Counted from the stretch's first letter, positions 40,795 to 50,894 are shown. The stretch: DNA of 64,000 bases from Nocardia donostiensis (GCF_002081715.1 NZ_MUKP01000016.1:53990-117989); one strand, 5' to 3'. Notes: generated from the sequence alone by a model not told the origin. A program made the numbers and translations.

Positions 40795-41988
40795 TCAGCT
40801 GCGATCGGCTGCGGCCAACTCCTCGGCCAGCAGTTCGGCGAATGTGTAGGTCCCGGTGGGCTGATCGTCCTGACCCAGCAGGTACAGCCGTTTCACCGAG
40901 ATCAGGATCGCTTCGGCGATGACATCGCGCATCCGCGGGTTGGCCAGCACCGACGCGTCGTATTCATTGGTGAGATAACCGATATCGACCTGGACGGTCG
41001 GCATTTTGGTGAGACGCAGCAGGTCCCAGGTGCGCTGATGGGTGCGGCAGTCCTGTAACGAGGTCCGCGCCACCACTTCGCGCTGGATGAATCCTGCGAG
41101 CACCTGGCCGATCATCGACACCGAGCCGTGCGAATTACCGAAGTAGAAACCGGCGACGCCGTTGGCGGACGGGCTGGGATTAGTGGCGCAGCGCAGCGAG
41201 ATCATCAGGTCGGCGTCGAACGCGTTGGAGGTTTCGGCCCGCTCCGCATCGGTGGGGTTGGCCCCCCACGGGCGGGACAGGAATGTTTCCATCCCGGTGG
41301 CCGCCATCCGGCCCTCGAGCCGACTGGCCAGATCCCACAGGATCTCCGATTCGTATACGTCGCCGAATTCGGTCGGCACGGCATGGCCGCGGTCCGGGCC
41401 GCCGAGGCCGGGATCGATGACGATCCGCTTACCCGTCAGCTGTGGACCCGCTCGATGTACCACTTCCTCCTCGGCGATTCGGTGCGGATTGCCGCCGGTG
41501 ACCCGCGCACCGAGCAGGTCGAGAGAGCGCAGGGTGTCCGGGCCGCAGATACCGTCCGCGGCCAGGCCGATTTCCCGCTGGAACGCGGTCAGCCCATCGT
41601 GGGTGTGCGGTCCGAAATAGCCGTCGACCCGGTGCACGTAAAAGCCGAGATCCTGCAGTCTGCGCTGCAGGGTCGCGACATCGTCCCCATAGAGCGGCGC
41701 GGACAACTGGTAGATCAGCGTGCGTGCGCCGAGTCGATAGGACGCTTCTTTCAGTGCCCGATAGGTCGCCGGTCCGACGACACCGTCGACGAGCAGCCCG
41801 CGATGCTGCTGGAATGCCCGGATCGCGGAATCGAGGTGGTGATCGAAGGTGGCCGCGGTGTCTTTCCAGTATTCGCGCGAGTTGCCGTTGTCGATACCGT
41901 TGTGCGCGTGCAGGAACCCCAGACTTGCCAGGGTGCTCCGAACCTCTGCTACGGCTGGACCGGTATCGCCGTGACGAAGTCGGTGCAT
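40795..41988 (-). CDS. cwlM: CwlM, catalytically degenerate amidase; regulator of MurA
   Basis: A 397-aa protein: two peptidoglycan-binding-type repeats (about 1-75 and 90-155), then an Amidase_3 fold. The zinc and catalytic positions are changed: IDPGLGG instead of DPGHGG, SLRCATN where SIHANA is expected, and VDIGYLTN for VEIGFLSN. It is therefore probably not an amidase. In mycobacteria cytosolic CwlM is phosphorylated by PknB near the C-terminus and then activates MurA; the equivalent TGTYTF segment is present (Thr378, 380, 382). ATG at 41988 gives family length; a longer frame is unsupported. Confidence 0.92.
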   Translation of the reverse strand: MHRLRHGDTGPAVAEVRSTLASLGFLHAHNGIDNGNSREYWKDTAATFDHHLDSAIRAFQQHRGLLVDGVVGPATYRALKEASYRLGARTLIYQLSAPLYGDDVATLQRRLQDLGFYVHRVDGYFGPHTHDGLTAFQREIGLAADGICGPDTLRSLDLLGARVTGGNPHRIAEEEVVHRAGPQLTGKRIVIDPGLGGPDRGHAVPTEFGDVYESEILWDLASRLEGRMAATGMETFLSRPWGANPTDAERAETSNAFDADLMISLRCATNPSPSANGVAGFYFGNSHGSVSMIGQVLAGFIQREVVARTSLQDCRTHQRTWDLLRLTKMPTVQVDIGYLTNEYDASVLANPRMRDVIAEAILISVKRLYLLGQDDQPTGTYTFAELLAEELAAADRS

Positions 41989-42147
41989 GCGTGAGGGCCC
42001 TTTCCTTCCGTCAAACGCGGGTACCCACTCATGCGATGGTCTACACCCTCGCACGACCGGAGCGTCGGTCGATTGTCTCAGACCCGGACGGTAATTCAGC
42101 AATTGCCGGGTCAGGGGCATATTACGGCGCGTCGCCGATTCACGTCG

Positions 42148-42480
42148 TCAGATGACGCCTTCGAGTTCGCGCAGCAGGGCGGCTTTGCCCTTTGCACCGA
42201 CGATCTGCTTCACCGGCTTACCGCCGGCGAACAGCATCATAGTCGGCAGCGACAGCACCTGGTAATCGCGGGCGGTGGTCGGATTGGCGTCCACGTCCAG
42301 TTTGGCCACGGTCAGCTTCTCGGCATGCGTGCCCGCGATCTCCTCCAGTACCGGGGCGACCATTTTGCACGGTCCGCACCAGTCGGCCCAGAAGTCGACA
42401 AGCACGGGCTTCTCGCTGAGCAGCACCTCATCGGCGAATGTCGCGTCGGTGACAGTGACCGTTTTGCCGTTTTCGGACAT
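42148..42480 (-). CDS. trxA: Thioredoxin
   Basis: A 110-aa thioredoxin with active site WCGPC (Cys35, Cys38), cis-Pro in LSLPTM, and the usual FWADWCGPCKMVAPVLEEIA. ATG at 42480 has AAGGAG upstream. It is 36 nt downstream of the reductase gene on the same strand, making a complete thioredoxin pair. The M. tuberculosis positional homologue is trxC. Confidence 0.97.
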   Translation of the reverse strand: MSENGKTVTVTDATFADEVLLSEKPVLVDFWADWCGPCKMVAPVLEEIAGTHAEKLTVAKLDVDANPTTARDYQVLSLPTMMLFAGGKPVKQIVGAKGKAALLRELEGVI

Positions 42481-42516
42481 GGGTGTTTCTCCTTGCGTTA
42501 GATGAGGGCGAAAGGC

Positions 42517-43503
42517 TCAGTTGGGGGAAACGGCGACGGGCTCGTCGGCGTTTTCCAGGGTGTTACTGGTGATATCGCCCTGCTCGGCCAGCCAGCGCTC
42601 GGCGTCGATTGCGGCGCGGCAGCCGGTTCCTGCGGCGGTAATGGCCTGCCGGTAGGTGTGGTCGACCAGATCGCCTGCGGCGAAAACACCGGCTACGCCG
42701 GTCGCGGTGCTCGGTTCCTGAACCTTGACGTAGCCCTCACTGTCCACTTCGACCTGGCCGCGAACCAGTTCGCTGCGCGGGTCGTGGCCGATGGCGACGA
42801 ACAGGCCGGTGGCCGCGAGTTCGGAGGTTTCGCCGGTGCGGGTGTCACGCAGGGTAAGCCCGGTCACGCTGTTGTCGCCGTGCACCTGAACCACTTCCGC
42901 GTTGGTGACGAACTTGATCTTCTCGTTGGCCTTGGCCCGTTCCAGCATGATGCGCGAGGCGCGGAACTCTTCGCGCCGGTGCACGATCGTCACGCTGGAG
43001 GCGAACTTGGTGAGGAAGGTCGCCTCCTCCATCGCGGAGTCGCCGCCGCCGACCACCACGATGTCTTGGCCCTTGAAGAAGAAGCCGTCGCAGGTGGCGC
43101 AGGCGCTGACGCCGCGGCCGAGCAGCTCCTGCTCACCGGGCACGTTCAGGTAGCGCGCGGCCGATCCCATGGCCAGGACCACCGCGTACGCCTGATAGGT
43201 CTCGTCGCCGACGGTGACCTTCTTGACCGGTCCGGACAGGTCTATCGCGTCGACGTCTTCGGTGCGGATCTCGGCGCCGAAGCGTTTGGCCTGCTCACGC
43301 ATCTGTTCCATGAGGTCAGGGCCCATGATGCCATCACGGAAGCCGGGGAAGTTCTCGACATCGGTCGTGGTCATCAGCGCACCGCCGAACTGGGTTCCCT
43401 CGAACATCAGCGGTTGGAGTTCCGCGCGGGCGGCATAGACCGCGGCCGTGTAGCCGGCAGGTCCGGAGCCGACGATGATCAGGTCGCGAACTGGCGTGCT
43501 CAT
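42517..43503 (-). CDS. trxB: Thioredoxin reductase
   Basis: A 328-aa NADPH flavoprotein with FAD-binding [15 protein letters not shown] (12-26), redox-active CATC (Cys135, Cys138) and NADPH-binding [13 protein letters not shown]. The C-terminus has [23 protein letters not shown] for FAD. ATG at 43503 follows GGAAGG. It reduces the thioredoxin encoded next. Confidence 0.97.
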   Translation of the reverse strand: MSTPVRDLIIVGSGPAGYTAAVYAARAELQPLMFEGTQFGGALMTTTDVENFPGFRDGIMGPDLMEQMREQAKRFGAEIRTEDVDAIDLSGPVKKVTVGDETYQAYAVVLAMGSAARYLNVPGEQELLGRGVSACATCDGFFFKGQDIVVVGGGDSAMEEATFLTKFASSVTIVHRREEFRASRIMLERAKANEKIKFVTNAEVVQVHGDNSVTGLTLRDTRTGETSELAATGLFVAIGHDPRSELVRGQVEVDSEGYVKVQEPSTATGVAGVFAAGDLVDHTYRQAITAAGTGCRAAIDAERWLAEQGDITSNTLENADEPVAVSPN

Positions 43504-43579
43504 GTGGGCCTTCCGAAGAGTATGCGGGGGACGTGTCGGTCAACAACAGGGTAGGCGTTGTTGTTCCCCGGCCCCGCCG

Positions 43580-44347
43580 CTACCCGATGTCGGTGACGGC
43601 CAACACTTGTGGATCGCTGGGGCCGCACCCGGGGCCAACCACCAGGGCGGTGATCCGGGTCCCTTCCCCGCCGCCGACCAGGATGAGCACCGCGTCACGG
43701 CCCTGATAGCGCATATCGGTCGAGCCGAGCACACCGCTGTCCATGCCCGCGGCCCGCACACAGCCGGTAAGTGCGGCGGGTTCGGCGAGCCTGCCGCTGA
43801 CGTCGTTGCGGCCCAGGGCGCGCAACGCTACCGCGGAGGTGATTCCCGGCTCGGGAGTGTCGGCCGTGGCTGACGGCGCTGCCGCTACCGGCTCGTTGGT
43901 GCCGTCGCGCACCACATCGACGATGAACGCAGCACAGGTGGCGGCGACGATAGCGGCCGCGGCAGCGGCGAGCAGGCGCAGGTTACGGCGCCGCGAATGC
44001 AGCGGGATGGGTTCGGCCGCAACCGGGTTCGGCGGGGCCTGCTCCGATGGGGTGGCGAACGGTACGGTTGCCTCGGCATCGGGGCCGCTTCCGCCCAGAT
44101 ACTCGGCCAGCAGTTCCAGCCGAGCGCCGACATCGGAGGGCATCGGATGGAGGATGGCATCGCTGCGGCCGAGCTCGCGCAACTGGGTGCGGACTTCGTC
44201 GAGCGAGTGCAGGTAGTTCTGGGCCTCCGGGTCGTGCTGAACGGCGGGCCATAATTGTTCGCCGAGGTCAGGGGCCACGTTGCCGGCGTGCAGGTCGGCG
44301 AGCAGCTCAGCCGGGAACGGAGGCTGCGGAACGGATCGGGTTGCCAT
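43580..44347 (-). CDS. Anti-sigma factor for SigM (RsmA-like membrane protein)
   Basis: A 255-aa protein at the position of M. tuberculosis Rv3912. The N-terminal 110 aa are cytosolic with a Leu-rich pattern (PFPAELLADLHAGNVAPDLGEQLW). One membrane helix is at about 121-143 and an extracytosolic domain of about 110 aa includes two Cys (GCVRAAG, GPGCGPSD). Location directly after the sigma gene and topology fit an anti-sigma factor that holds SigM at the membrane. ATG at 44347 follows GGAGGT. Confidence 0.8.
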   Translation of the reverse strand: MATRSVPQPPFPAELLADLHAGNVAPDLGEQLWPAVQHDPEAQNYLHSLDEVRTQLRELGRSDAILHPMPSDVGARLELLAEYLGGSGPDAEATVPFATPSEQAPPNPVAAEPIPLHSRRRNLRLLAAAAAAIVAATCAAFIVDVVRDGTNEPVAAAPSATADTPEPGITSAVALRALGRNDVSGRLAEPAALTGCVRAAGMDSGVLGSTDMRYQGRDAVLILVGGGEGTRITALVVGPGCGPSDPQVLAVTDIG

Positions 44348-44471
44348 CGCACCTCCAATGTTCTTTCATTTGAGCGTGCACCGAGCCCGGGGCTGAGGGG
44401 GTGCAGTGTGCTCTCTGAGGATGTGGTCGAGCGGGGTAGAACACTTCGTCACTATTACTGACGCAAACGGG

Positions 44472-45110
44472 CTACATCCGGTTCCCTGGATCCCGGAGAA
44501 ATTCCACTCGTTCCTGCAGCCGCTGCCTGGCTCGAGCGCAACGGCTCTTGATCGTTCCTTCCGGAACACCGAGCAGCGCCGCCGCTTCCGAAACCGTATA
44601 CCCTTCCATATCCACCGCAACCACCGCCGTGCGCTGATCCGGCGGTAGTGAGAAGAGTGCGGCGTCGAGCACCATCGATACCTCCAGTCCAGCGATATCG
44701 TCGCGCTGATATATCGGCTCGGGTATCGCGTCCGGCGACAGCGATATCGCCGGACGCGATTTGTTGCGGCGAATCCGGTCCAGACACGCGTTGACCACGA
44801 TTGCGTGCAGCCAGCTGCGCACCTCGGCCTCACCCCGGAACGAGCCCGCGGTCCGGTGCGCCGACAGCAGCGCGTCCTGGAGCGAATCGGCGGCATCTTC
44901 GCGGGTATAAGAGGCGCGGAGCGCGGTCTGCCACAGATGGTCGTTATGTCTGCGTAGCAGTTCGGCGAAGGCGTGCGGCACTCCGCGGGCGTGTGCCCGG
45001 AGCAATTCGGCATCGGAGGCGAAGCCCGGTGCGAACGAGTCAGGGCCGGCGATGTCGCGTCGCGATCTCCCCCCGCGGAGCCCCTCATTCAGTTCGGACG
45101 ACAATGCCAA
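44472..45110 (-). CDS. sigM: ECF sigma factor SigM
   Basis: A 212-aa ECF sigma factor: region 2 with DAADSLQDALLSAHRTAGSF and VRSWLHAIVVNACLDRIRRNK, and region 4 with LPPDQRTAVVAVDMEGYTVSEAAALLGVPEGTIKSR. The genomic place between murJ and trxBA/cwlM matches SigM. The TTG at 45110 follows AAGGGG, but the first 30 residues are not conserved, so the start is uncertain. Its target promoters cannot be read here. Confidence 0.9.
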   Translation of the reverse strand: MALSSELNEGLRGGRSRRDIAGPDSFAPGFASDAELLRAHARGVPHAFAELLRRHNDHLWQTALRASYTREDAADSLQDALLSAHRTAGSFRGEAEVRSWLHAIVVNACLDRIRRNKSRPAISLSPDAIPEPIYQRDDIAGLEVSMVLDAALFSLPPDQRTAVVAVDMEGYTVSEAAALLGVPEGTIKSRCARARQRLQERVEFLRDPGNRM

Positions 45111-45347
45111 CCCCTTGGACAGCGCTCACGGTGGCAACCGGCCACGGCCGTTACCAGGAAATTGCAGCATTAGCAGCGTGCAGGATCGATAACGCTTGAT
45201 CCCGGGAGGCTCCCTGCTGAGAGCGCGGCAGCATCATAACGTGGGGGTTGTTTGGGCGGCAACCGTTTCGGGCTGCCCGAGCCTATCGGAGGCGCACGAG
45301 TAACGCGCGGAAATCGGCCTTGTGGATAACGGCCGTTACGGGCTCGA

Positions 45348-48300
45348 TCAGCGGGCTGTGTCGAAACGCAAATCGGCGATGGCGGTCTGGAACTGGCCGT
45401 CGGAGTTGCCGAGGCCGGTGATCCACACCAGGACATAGCGTGCGGGCTGATCGGTGTTCAGGGAGATCTCGGTGACCCCCTCACCGAGCCGGGCGGTGCC
45501 GATCAGCCGGGTTTGGTCGAGCGTCGGCGAGGTGGTCGACGAGGTACGGATCTCCACCGTGGTGCCGGGGCTCGGGGAGGTTATCGCGATCTTGTTCAGC
45601 TTCGCCGGGGACTGCAACGTCGCCAGCAGTCCGACCCCGTTCTTCAGGGCCGGGAACTGCTGGAAGTACTGGTCGGTGCGCCACATGGTGGATGGGTCGT
45701 CGTCCAGTACTGCGTCGGTGTTCTCGGGGCTGTCGGGAGTGCCCTCCGGGGAGAACACCGACACCGAACCGACCGGAACCGCAACGCCGGGCTCAGCCGC
45801 CGTCGTGGTTCCTGCGGTCGGTGCGGGAGCCGCCGGGGTGGAGCTGGGCGCGTTATCGGTGGTGAGACCGATATTGACCTGCTCGTTGAGCGGTTCGCTC
45901 GAATCCCCCGGCGCGAAAATGCTCACCATCCACCAGATGACGATGCCGACGACCAACGCGGTGAGGATGCCGAGCCCCACCATGATCCACATCATCCGCT
46001 GCGATTTCTCCCGCTCGGCCGCGAGCAGCTCGGGATCGGCCAGCGAATCGTCGGCCGACGCCGGGGCACGCTGACCCAACCGCAGTACCGGGATGAAATC
46101 GGTCTTCTGATCGACCACCGACGCCTGTTCCAGGACATGCTGCACCGTGGCCGCGGTACGCACACCCGCGCTGGAATCCAGCGACCGGACCGCGACCGCG
46201 GAAATCTCGAACGGTACGTCGGGACGGATCTGGCGGGGTTCGACGGGTGAGCCATCTGGACCGAAATCGGCCAGGTGTAGCCCGCCGACGGCGGCCGCGG
46301 CGCCGCTGACACCGGTGCGGATCGGCCAACGCGCAGTGATCAGCGCGTAGAGCATCGCGCCGAGGCCGCGGACATCGCCCTGCGGGTCGGCGTCACCGAG
46401 AGTGCCGGGGAAGGCGAGCACGGCGTCACCGGCCGCGCTGATCCGCACCCGATCGGGATGGTCGATCGACAACGCGCCACCGCTGCGGTGCGCGAGTTCG
46501 GCCGCCGATGCCAGCGCGCGCACCGCACGGGCCGCGCCGATCGGGGACGGAACGGTTTCGGCCATTTCGCGCAGGGAACGTCCGGGAGTCCATTCGGCCA
46601 CCACGATGCCGCCGGAACTACCGCGCACCACATCGAGCACACGCGCCAGGCCGGGCGAGTTGATCCGGCCGAGCCGCAGGGTGCGCGACAGGATCGCCTG
46701 CGGGCCATCCTGCCCGGAGTTGTCGGCGGCCTTCTGGTCGGCGTCGACGAAGGTCAACGCGACCTCGCGGTCGAGCTTGATGTCGAGTGCCTGCCAGAAC
46801 CGCAGTCCCCTTGTTCCGCCGTGATCGGCGAGTAGGCGGTAACGCCCGCCTGCCACCGATGCGCCGGGCATCAGCTTGGGTCCGCGCGGAGACCGGCGCG
46901 GTGGCCCCATTTCTGGACCTGGGGGCGGCATCTGGGGAACAGACACCGGGATCATCCCGGTGTCGTACATGGGATCGCGCGGCGGCAATTCCCTGTCGCC
47001 GGGATCCTGATCACTATCCTGCGCTGATTCGCGGCCGGGCGGACCGGCGTCGCCTTGCGGGGACGCGGGCTCGTACGGATCCGCCTGGTTCGGCGGGACA
47101 TCGGTGGACAGACCGCTCGCCATCTTCGCGGGGTAATCGGCGGCTGGGACGTCGCCCACCGCGTCGTCGCTCACCCTCGGTCCTCCTTCGCCTTGGTATG
47201 TCGCAACTCCGGCGAATTCGCCACTTGTGCTTCTCTGCCGAACAGGGTACGGGAATGCGCCGCCGCCGGTGTTGTCAACCGAATCCGGGCGGATCACGGG
47301 CAGCACCATGGTCTGGGTATCCATGTACGGGTCGAAGCTCGAGTAGGCCAGATACGGATCGGGCCTGCGCAGGACCTGGGTAGCGTATTCGTCCTCGACG
47401 GGTTCGTCGAGATCCAGCGCGGGCGCGGGGGCGGTGATGCCGAGCTTGCGCGAGATGGCCACCGTGATGGCCACGATTTCTGGAATACCGATCAGTCGCA
47501 TCAGACCGAACGCCACCGCGAACATCACAATCGCGGTGATGACGACCCGGACGAAGGAACCGGGGCCGCCGAAGGACTGAGTGAGCCGGTCCAGCCCGAG
47601 TACTTTGTCCGCGATCAGCATGACCGCACCGCCCGCGATCGACGCCAGCAGCACCCTGGTGATGGTCCGCCCGACATTGGCCATGCGGAGATCACCGAGA
47701 CTGCGGTGCAGCAGATAGCCACCGATGAGAGCCCCGGTGGTGAAACCGAGGCCGGTGGCGACGCCGAGCACGATGACCACCTGTTCGCTGCTGCTCGCGA
47801 CCAATGGGGCCAGCGCAGAGAAGACGATCTTGACCGCAGTGATGCCAAGGATGATCCAGGTCGGCGTCCACGCCTGCTCCCTGGCGTAGAACACCCGCAG
47901 ATGGATCAACACCAGCGAATACGGGATGAGCGTGAAGGCCGACCAGGCCACCGCCATACCGAGGCGTTCGGCGTCCTCGGCGAACCGTCCGTAACCCATC
48001 AGCGCCTGCCCGACCTGCGGGCCTGCCAGGGTCAGGAAGGTGACGATCGGGATCAGCGCGATCATCGTCAACCGAGTGGCGACGGATAGATCGTCCACCA
48101 CAGCGGGGGTGTCGTCGGCGGCGGCATTGCGGCTCAGGCGGGGCATGATCGCGGTGAGCAGCGTGACGCCGAGCACGCCGTACGGCAACTGCAGCAGCAG
48201 CCAGGCGTTCTGGTAGATCGCTGGACCGGCTGCGTCGGCCTGTGAGGAGATGTGGTTGGCGACAACTGCGCCGATCTGGCTGATCAGGACATACAGGATG

Positions 48301-50894
48301 ATCGCAGCGGCCATCGTGCCGAACTGTTTGAGCCGCGCGTCCAGACCCCACAGCGGCCGCAGGTCGATCCCCTGGCGGCGAATTGCGGGGAGCAGGCTCA
48401 CCGCCTGGATGATCACCCCCAGGGTGACACCGCAGCCGAGGACGAGCAGTTTCGGATCGCTCATCCGCACTGGGTCCAGAGTGATCTCACCTGGGGTGAG
48501 GGCGTAGAGCCCGAGCACCGCCAGGACCACAAGATTGTTCAGCACCGGCGCCCACGCGCCAGGACGGAACACCTGACGGGTATTGAGGATCGCGGTGAGC
48601 AGCGCCGACAGCCCGTAGAACAGTACGGCGGGTAGCAAGAGGAACGTCAACGCCGTGGTCAGCGCGGTGTTCACTTTGCCGTCGGCGGCGACGAAGACAT
48701 GGGTGGCCAGCAGCGGTGCCATAGCGGTCGCCAGCAGCGCGGCGGTGGCCAACACCACGAACGCGGCCGTGCAGAGTCTTCGGATGAACGCAGCGCCGCC
48801 GTCGGCATCCTCCTGCTCCGCGCGCACCAGGGTGGGCACCACGATCGCGGTGAGCACGGCGCCGAGCACCAGCTCGGCGATCATATTCGGGATGAGACTG
48901 GCCGAGGTGAACGCACTGGCGATCGCCGGGCCGAGCACCGCGAGCAGCAGCAGCTGTTTACCGAAGCCGGTGATCCGGCTGATCAGTGTGGCGAAGGCGA
49001 TCGAACCGGAATCGCGTAGCAGTTTGGCGTTGCCGCCGGATTTACCGCCCGATGTGTCGTCACCGGCTGTTGCTCCGGTCGCCTCGGCTACGTCGACCTT
49101 CTGGAAGCCTTTGGTGGTGGGACGTGAGCCGCGGTCCTCGCCCGCTCTGACCCGAGCCGGCTGCGCAGGAGGACGCCCCCGCAGCGGTTGCTCCTGGGGC
49201 GGAGGCTGTTGCCGGGGCTGAGCCACCTGCGGCGGTTGCTGCTGCGGCGGGAATTGCTCAGGCGGCGCCTGCGGCGGAACCGGGCGCCCATCCTGTGGCA
49301 GCCCATGCGGTGGGCGCAGCTGCTGCGCTGAGTAGGGCTCGTGGTCGGGTCGAGCGTGCGCCTCACCGTGTTCCGGCCGCGGCTGCTGCGGTCGCCGCTG
49401 TTGGGGAGGCCCCTCGCGCGGCGGGATCGCGTTCGGCCCAGTGCTTGGCTGTCTGCTGTCGTAACTCGGAGCCTGATCCCGCCTGGGCGGTACCCGGTCC
49501 GGCCGCACCGGAATCGGGCCGTGCCCGCGTTGACCCCGGTCGTGCTCGGCAGGCCCCTGATCATGCGCGGGTAATGCCTGGTCGTACCAAGGCTGGTCCC
49601 GGCTGTTCTGTGGTTGGGCCTGGTCATGCAGGGGCGCTTGGTCCGGCACGAATCGAGCCTGTTCATGTCCTGGCAGGCGTTGGTGGTGCCTGGGCGGCAC
49701 TTGCTCGTGCCCAGGAACTGCGTCGTCTTGAAGCTGGGTCCAGTCATCCGGCGGTCGCGCGGGTGCGTGCCGCTGTGTCGGACCGTCCGGTACCTGCCCG
49801 AGTGGACCTCGTTCGTGCTCATGGTCGGCGGGCAGTGGGGCGTGCCCCGGTATCCGGTCGTCGTAACGCCGAGTTTCCTCGTCCAGGGGAGCCTGGTCAT
49901 CGAGCGGATCAGCCTGGATGAGCCGGAACGACGGATCGTCCCAGCGTGGTATGTCGGGATTATCGTTCTGGGGCCCGGATGGCATCCGGTTGTATCCGGA
50001 ACGAGCCTGGTCCGGGCGGGTACCGCTCCCGTCTTGTTGTGGGATCTGGCTGTCGAGCGCTCCTGGTGGGGGGAGCCGGTATGTCGACCCGTCCCAGCGG
50101 GGGGCGTCCGGATCGTGGTTCTGGGGCCCGGATGGCACCTGGTCGTATCCGGGAAGCGCCTGATCCGGACGGAGGCGAATCCCGTCATCTTGCGGGGTCG
50201 GGCCGTCGTAGGGGCCGGGGTGGGGGAGCCTATGTGTTGAGTTGTCCCAGTGCGGGGTGTTGGGCTCGTGGCCTCGGGGCCCGGGCGGCATCGGGTCGTA
50301 CCCCGGGAGAGCTTGATCGGGGCGGGGGCGATTCTGGTCGTGTAGCGGCGACTGGCTGTCGAGGAGCCCGGGTTGGGGGAGCCGGTATGTCGAGTCGTCC
50401 CAGCGTGGGGCGTGGTCGTGCCCGCGCGGCATCGGGTTGTTCCGTAGTGGGTCTTGGTCGCCCTGAGACGGCGTTCGGTCGTGGTCGTACCAGGTCTCGG
50501 CCTGATCCCGCCGGGGCGGTACGGCCTGCCATGGGCCTGACGGTGGGCCCGCTGGTCTGCCTGCGGGTGGCATCGGCCGCGGACCGGGTGCGCGGTGCGG
50601 CTGATCGGGTACGGGGTAGCCCTCTTCGCCGGGGTGCCCCGCCCCGCCCGGCATGGGACGCGGCTGCGGCGGAAGCCGGCGCTGCTCGCCGGTGCCGGGA
50701 TTGCTGATACGGGGTATCTGCGGCGGGGCCTCGCGGTGGGCGTCGCCGTACGGGTCGTGCGTCATATCCTGTTCCCGCGGCGGCGTCGGTCGTCCCCGCT
50801 CCCAGGGCGCGGCAGGCACCCGGCGGGCCTGCGGACCGTCGGGGCGATAACCAGGGGTTTGCCGATGAGCGGAGGATTCATCGTCGCCCATCAT
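45348..50894 (-). CDS. murJ: MurJ (MviN) lipid II flippase with giant N-terminal extension and C-terminal pseudokinase
   Basis: An 1848-aa membrane protein. Residues 1-620 are Pro/Gln/Asp-rich and disordered, with a 51-aa tandem repeat at about 148-347. Residues 627-1151 form the MviN/MurJ flippase core (LLRDSGSIAFATLISRITGFGKQLLL onward). A cytosolic kinase-like domain lies at about 1335-1604, where the VALTFV strand has Thr in place of the catalytic Lys and no HRD is seen. A helix is at about 1633-1658, and a C-terminal discoidin-like extracellular domain ends the protein. M. tuberculosis Rv3910 (about 1184 aa) has the flippase-pseudokinase layout and binds FhaA when phosphorylated by PknB. 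AGGAGG is so close that the second ATG (50891) may be used. Confidence 0.93.
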   Translation of the reverse strand: MMGDDESSAHRQTPGYRPDGPQARRVPAAPWERGRPTPPREQDMTHDPYGDAHREAPPQIPRISNPGTGEQRRLPPQPRPMPGGAGHPGEEGYPVPDQPHRAPGPRPMPPAGRPAGPPSGPWQAVPPRRDQAETWYDHDRTPSQGDQDPLRNNPMPRGHDHAPRWDDSTYRLPQPGLLDSQSPLHDQNRPRPDQALPGYDPMPPGPRGHEPNTPHWDNSTHRLPHPGPYDGPTPQDDGIRLRPDQALPGYDQVPSGPQNHDPDAPRWDGSTYRLPPPGALDSQIPQQDGSGTRPDQARSGYNRMPSGPQNDNPDIPRWDDPSFRLIQADPLDDQAPLDEETRRYDDRIPGHAPLPADHEHERGPLGQVPDGPTQRHAPARPPDDWTQLQDDAVPGHEQVPPRHHQRLPGHEQARFVPDQAPLHDQAQPQNSRDQPWYDQALPAHDQGPAEHDRGQRGHGPIPVRPDRVPPRRDQAPSYDSRQPSTGPNAIPPREGPPQQRRPQQPRPEHGEAHARPDHEPYSAQQLRPPHGLPQDGRPVPPQAPPEQFPPQQQPPQVAQPRQQPPPQEQPLRGRPPAQPARVRAGEDRGSRPTTKGFQKVDVAEATGATAGDDTSGGKSGGNAKLLRDSGSIAFATLISRITGFGKQLLLLAVLGPAIASAFTSASLIPNMIAELVLGAVLTAIVVPTLVRAEQEDADGGAAFIRRLCTAAFVVLATAALLATAMAPLLATHVFVAADGKVNTALTTALTFLLLPAVLFYGLSALLTAILNTRQVFRPGAWAPVLNNLVVLAVLGLYALTPGEITLDPVRMSDPKLLVLGCGVTLGVIIQAVSLLPAIRRQGIDLRPLWGLDARLKQFGTMAAAIILYVLISQIGAVVANHISSQADAAGPAIYQNAWLLLQLPYGVLGVTLLTAIMPRLSRNAAADDTPAVVDDLSVATRLTMIALIPIVTFLTLAGPQVGQALMGYGRFAEDAERLGMAVAWSAFTLIPYSLVLIHLRVFYAREQAWTPTWIILGITAVKIVFSALAPLVASSSEQVVIVLGVATGLGFTTGALIGGYLLHRSLGDLRMANVGRTITRVLLASIAGGAVMLIADKVLGLDRLTQSFGGPGSFVRVVITAIVMFAVAFGLMRLIGIPEIVAITVAISRKLGITAPAPALDLDEPVEDEYATQVLRRPDPYLAYSSFDPYMDTQTMVLPVIRPDSVDNTGGGAFPYPVRQRSTSGEFAGVATYQGEGGPRVSDDAVGDVPAADYPAKMASGLSTDVPPNQADPYEPASPQGDAGPPGRESAQDSDQDPGDRELPPRDPMYDTGMIPVSVPQMPPPGPEMGPPRRSPRGPKLMPGASVAGGRYRLLADHGGTRGLRFWQALDIKLDREVALTFVDADQKAADNSGQDGPQAILSRTLRLGRINSPGLARVLDVVRGSSGGIVVAEWTPGRSLREMAETVPSPIGAARAVRALASAAELAHRSGGALSIDHPDRVRISAAGDAVLAFPGTLGDADPQGDVRGLGAMLYALITARWPIRTGVSGAAAAVGGLHLADFGPDGSPVEPRQIRPDVPFEISAVAVRSLDSSAGVRTAATVQHVLEQASVVDQKTDFIPVLRLGQRAPASADDSLADPELLAAEREKSQRMMWIMVGLGILTALVVGIVIWWMVSIFAPGDSSEPLNEQVNIGLTTDNAPSSTPAAPAPTAGTTTAAEPGVAVPVGSVSVFSPEGTPDSPENTDAVLDDDPSTMWRTDQYFQQFPALKNGVGLLATLQSPAKLNKIAITSPSPGTTVEIRTSSTTSPTLDQTRLIGTARLGEGVTEISLNTDQPARYVLVWITGLGNSDGQFQTAIADLRFDTAR
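49854..50453 (-). repeat. Tandem 51-aa (153-bp) repeats inside murJ
   Basis: Four units encode residues 148-194 (shorter), 195-245, 246-296 and 297-347. The last three are exactly 51 residues each, with the shared frame ALPGYD-MP-GP, PRWD-STYRLP-PG, LDSQ-P and RPDQ. They sit in the cytosolic N-terminal tail of MurJ. The repeats create long chance open frames on the other strand. Confidence 0.9.

Noticed and set aside
49854..50453. CRISPR-like periodic repeat
   Set aside because: The 153-bp period is in frame, diverged and coding; there are no short identical repeats with unique spacers and no cas genes.
49295..50707. Several plus-strand frames opposite the MurJ tail
   Set aside because: They arise from the tandem repeats and Pro/Gln codon use of murJ on the minus strand.
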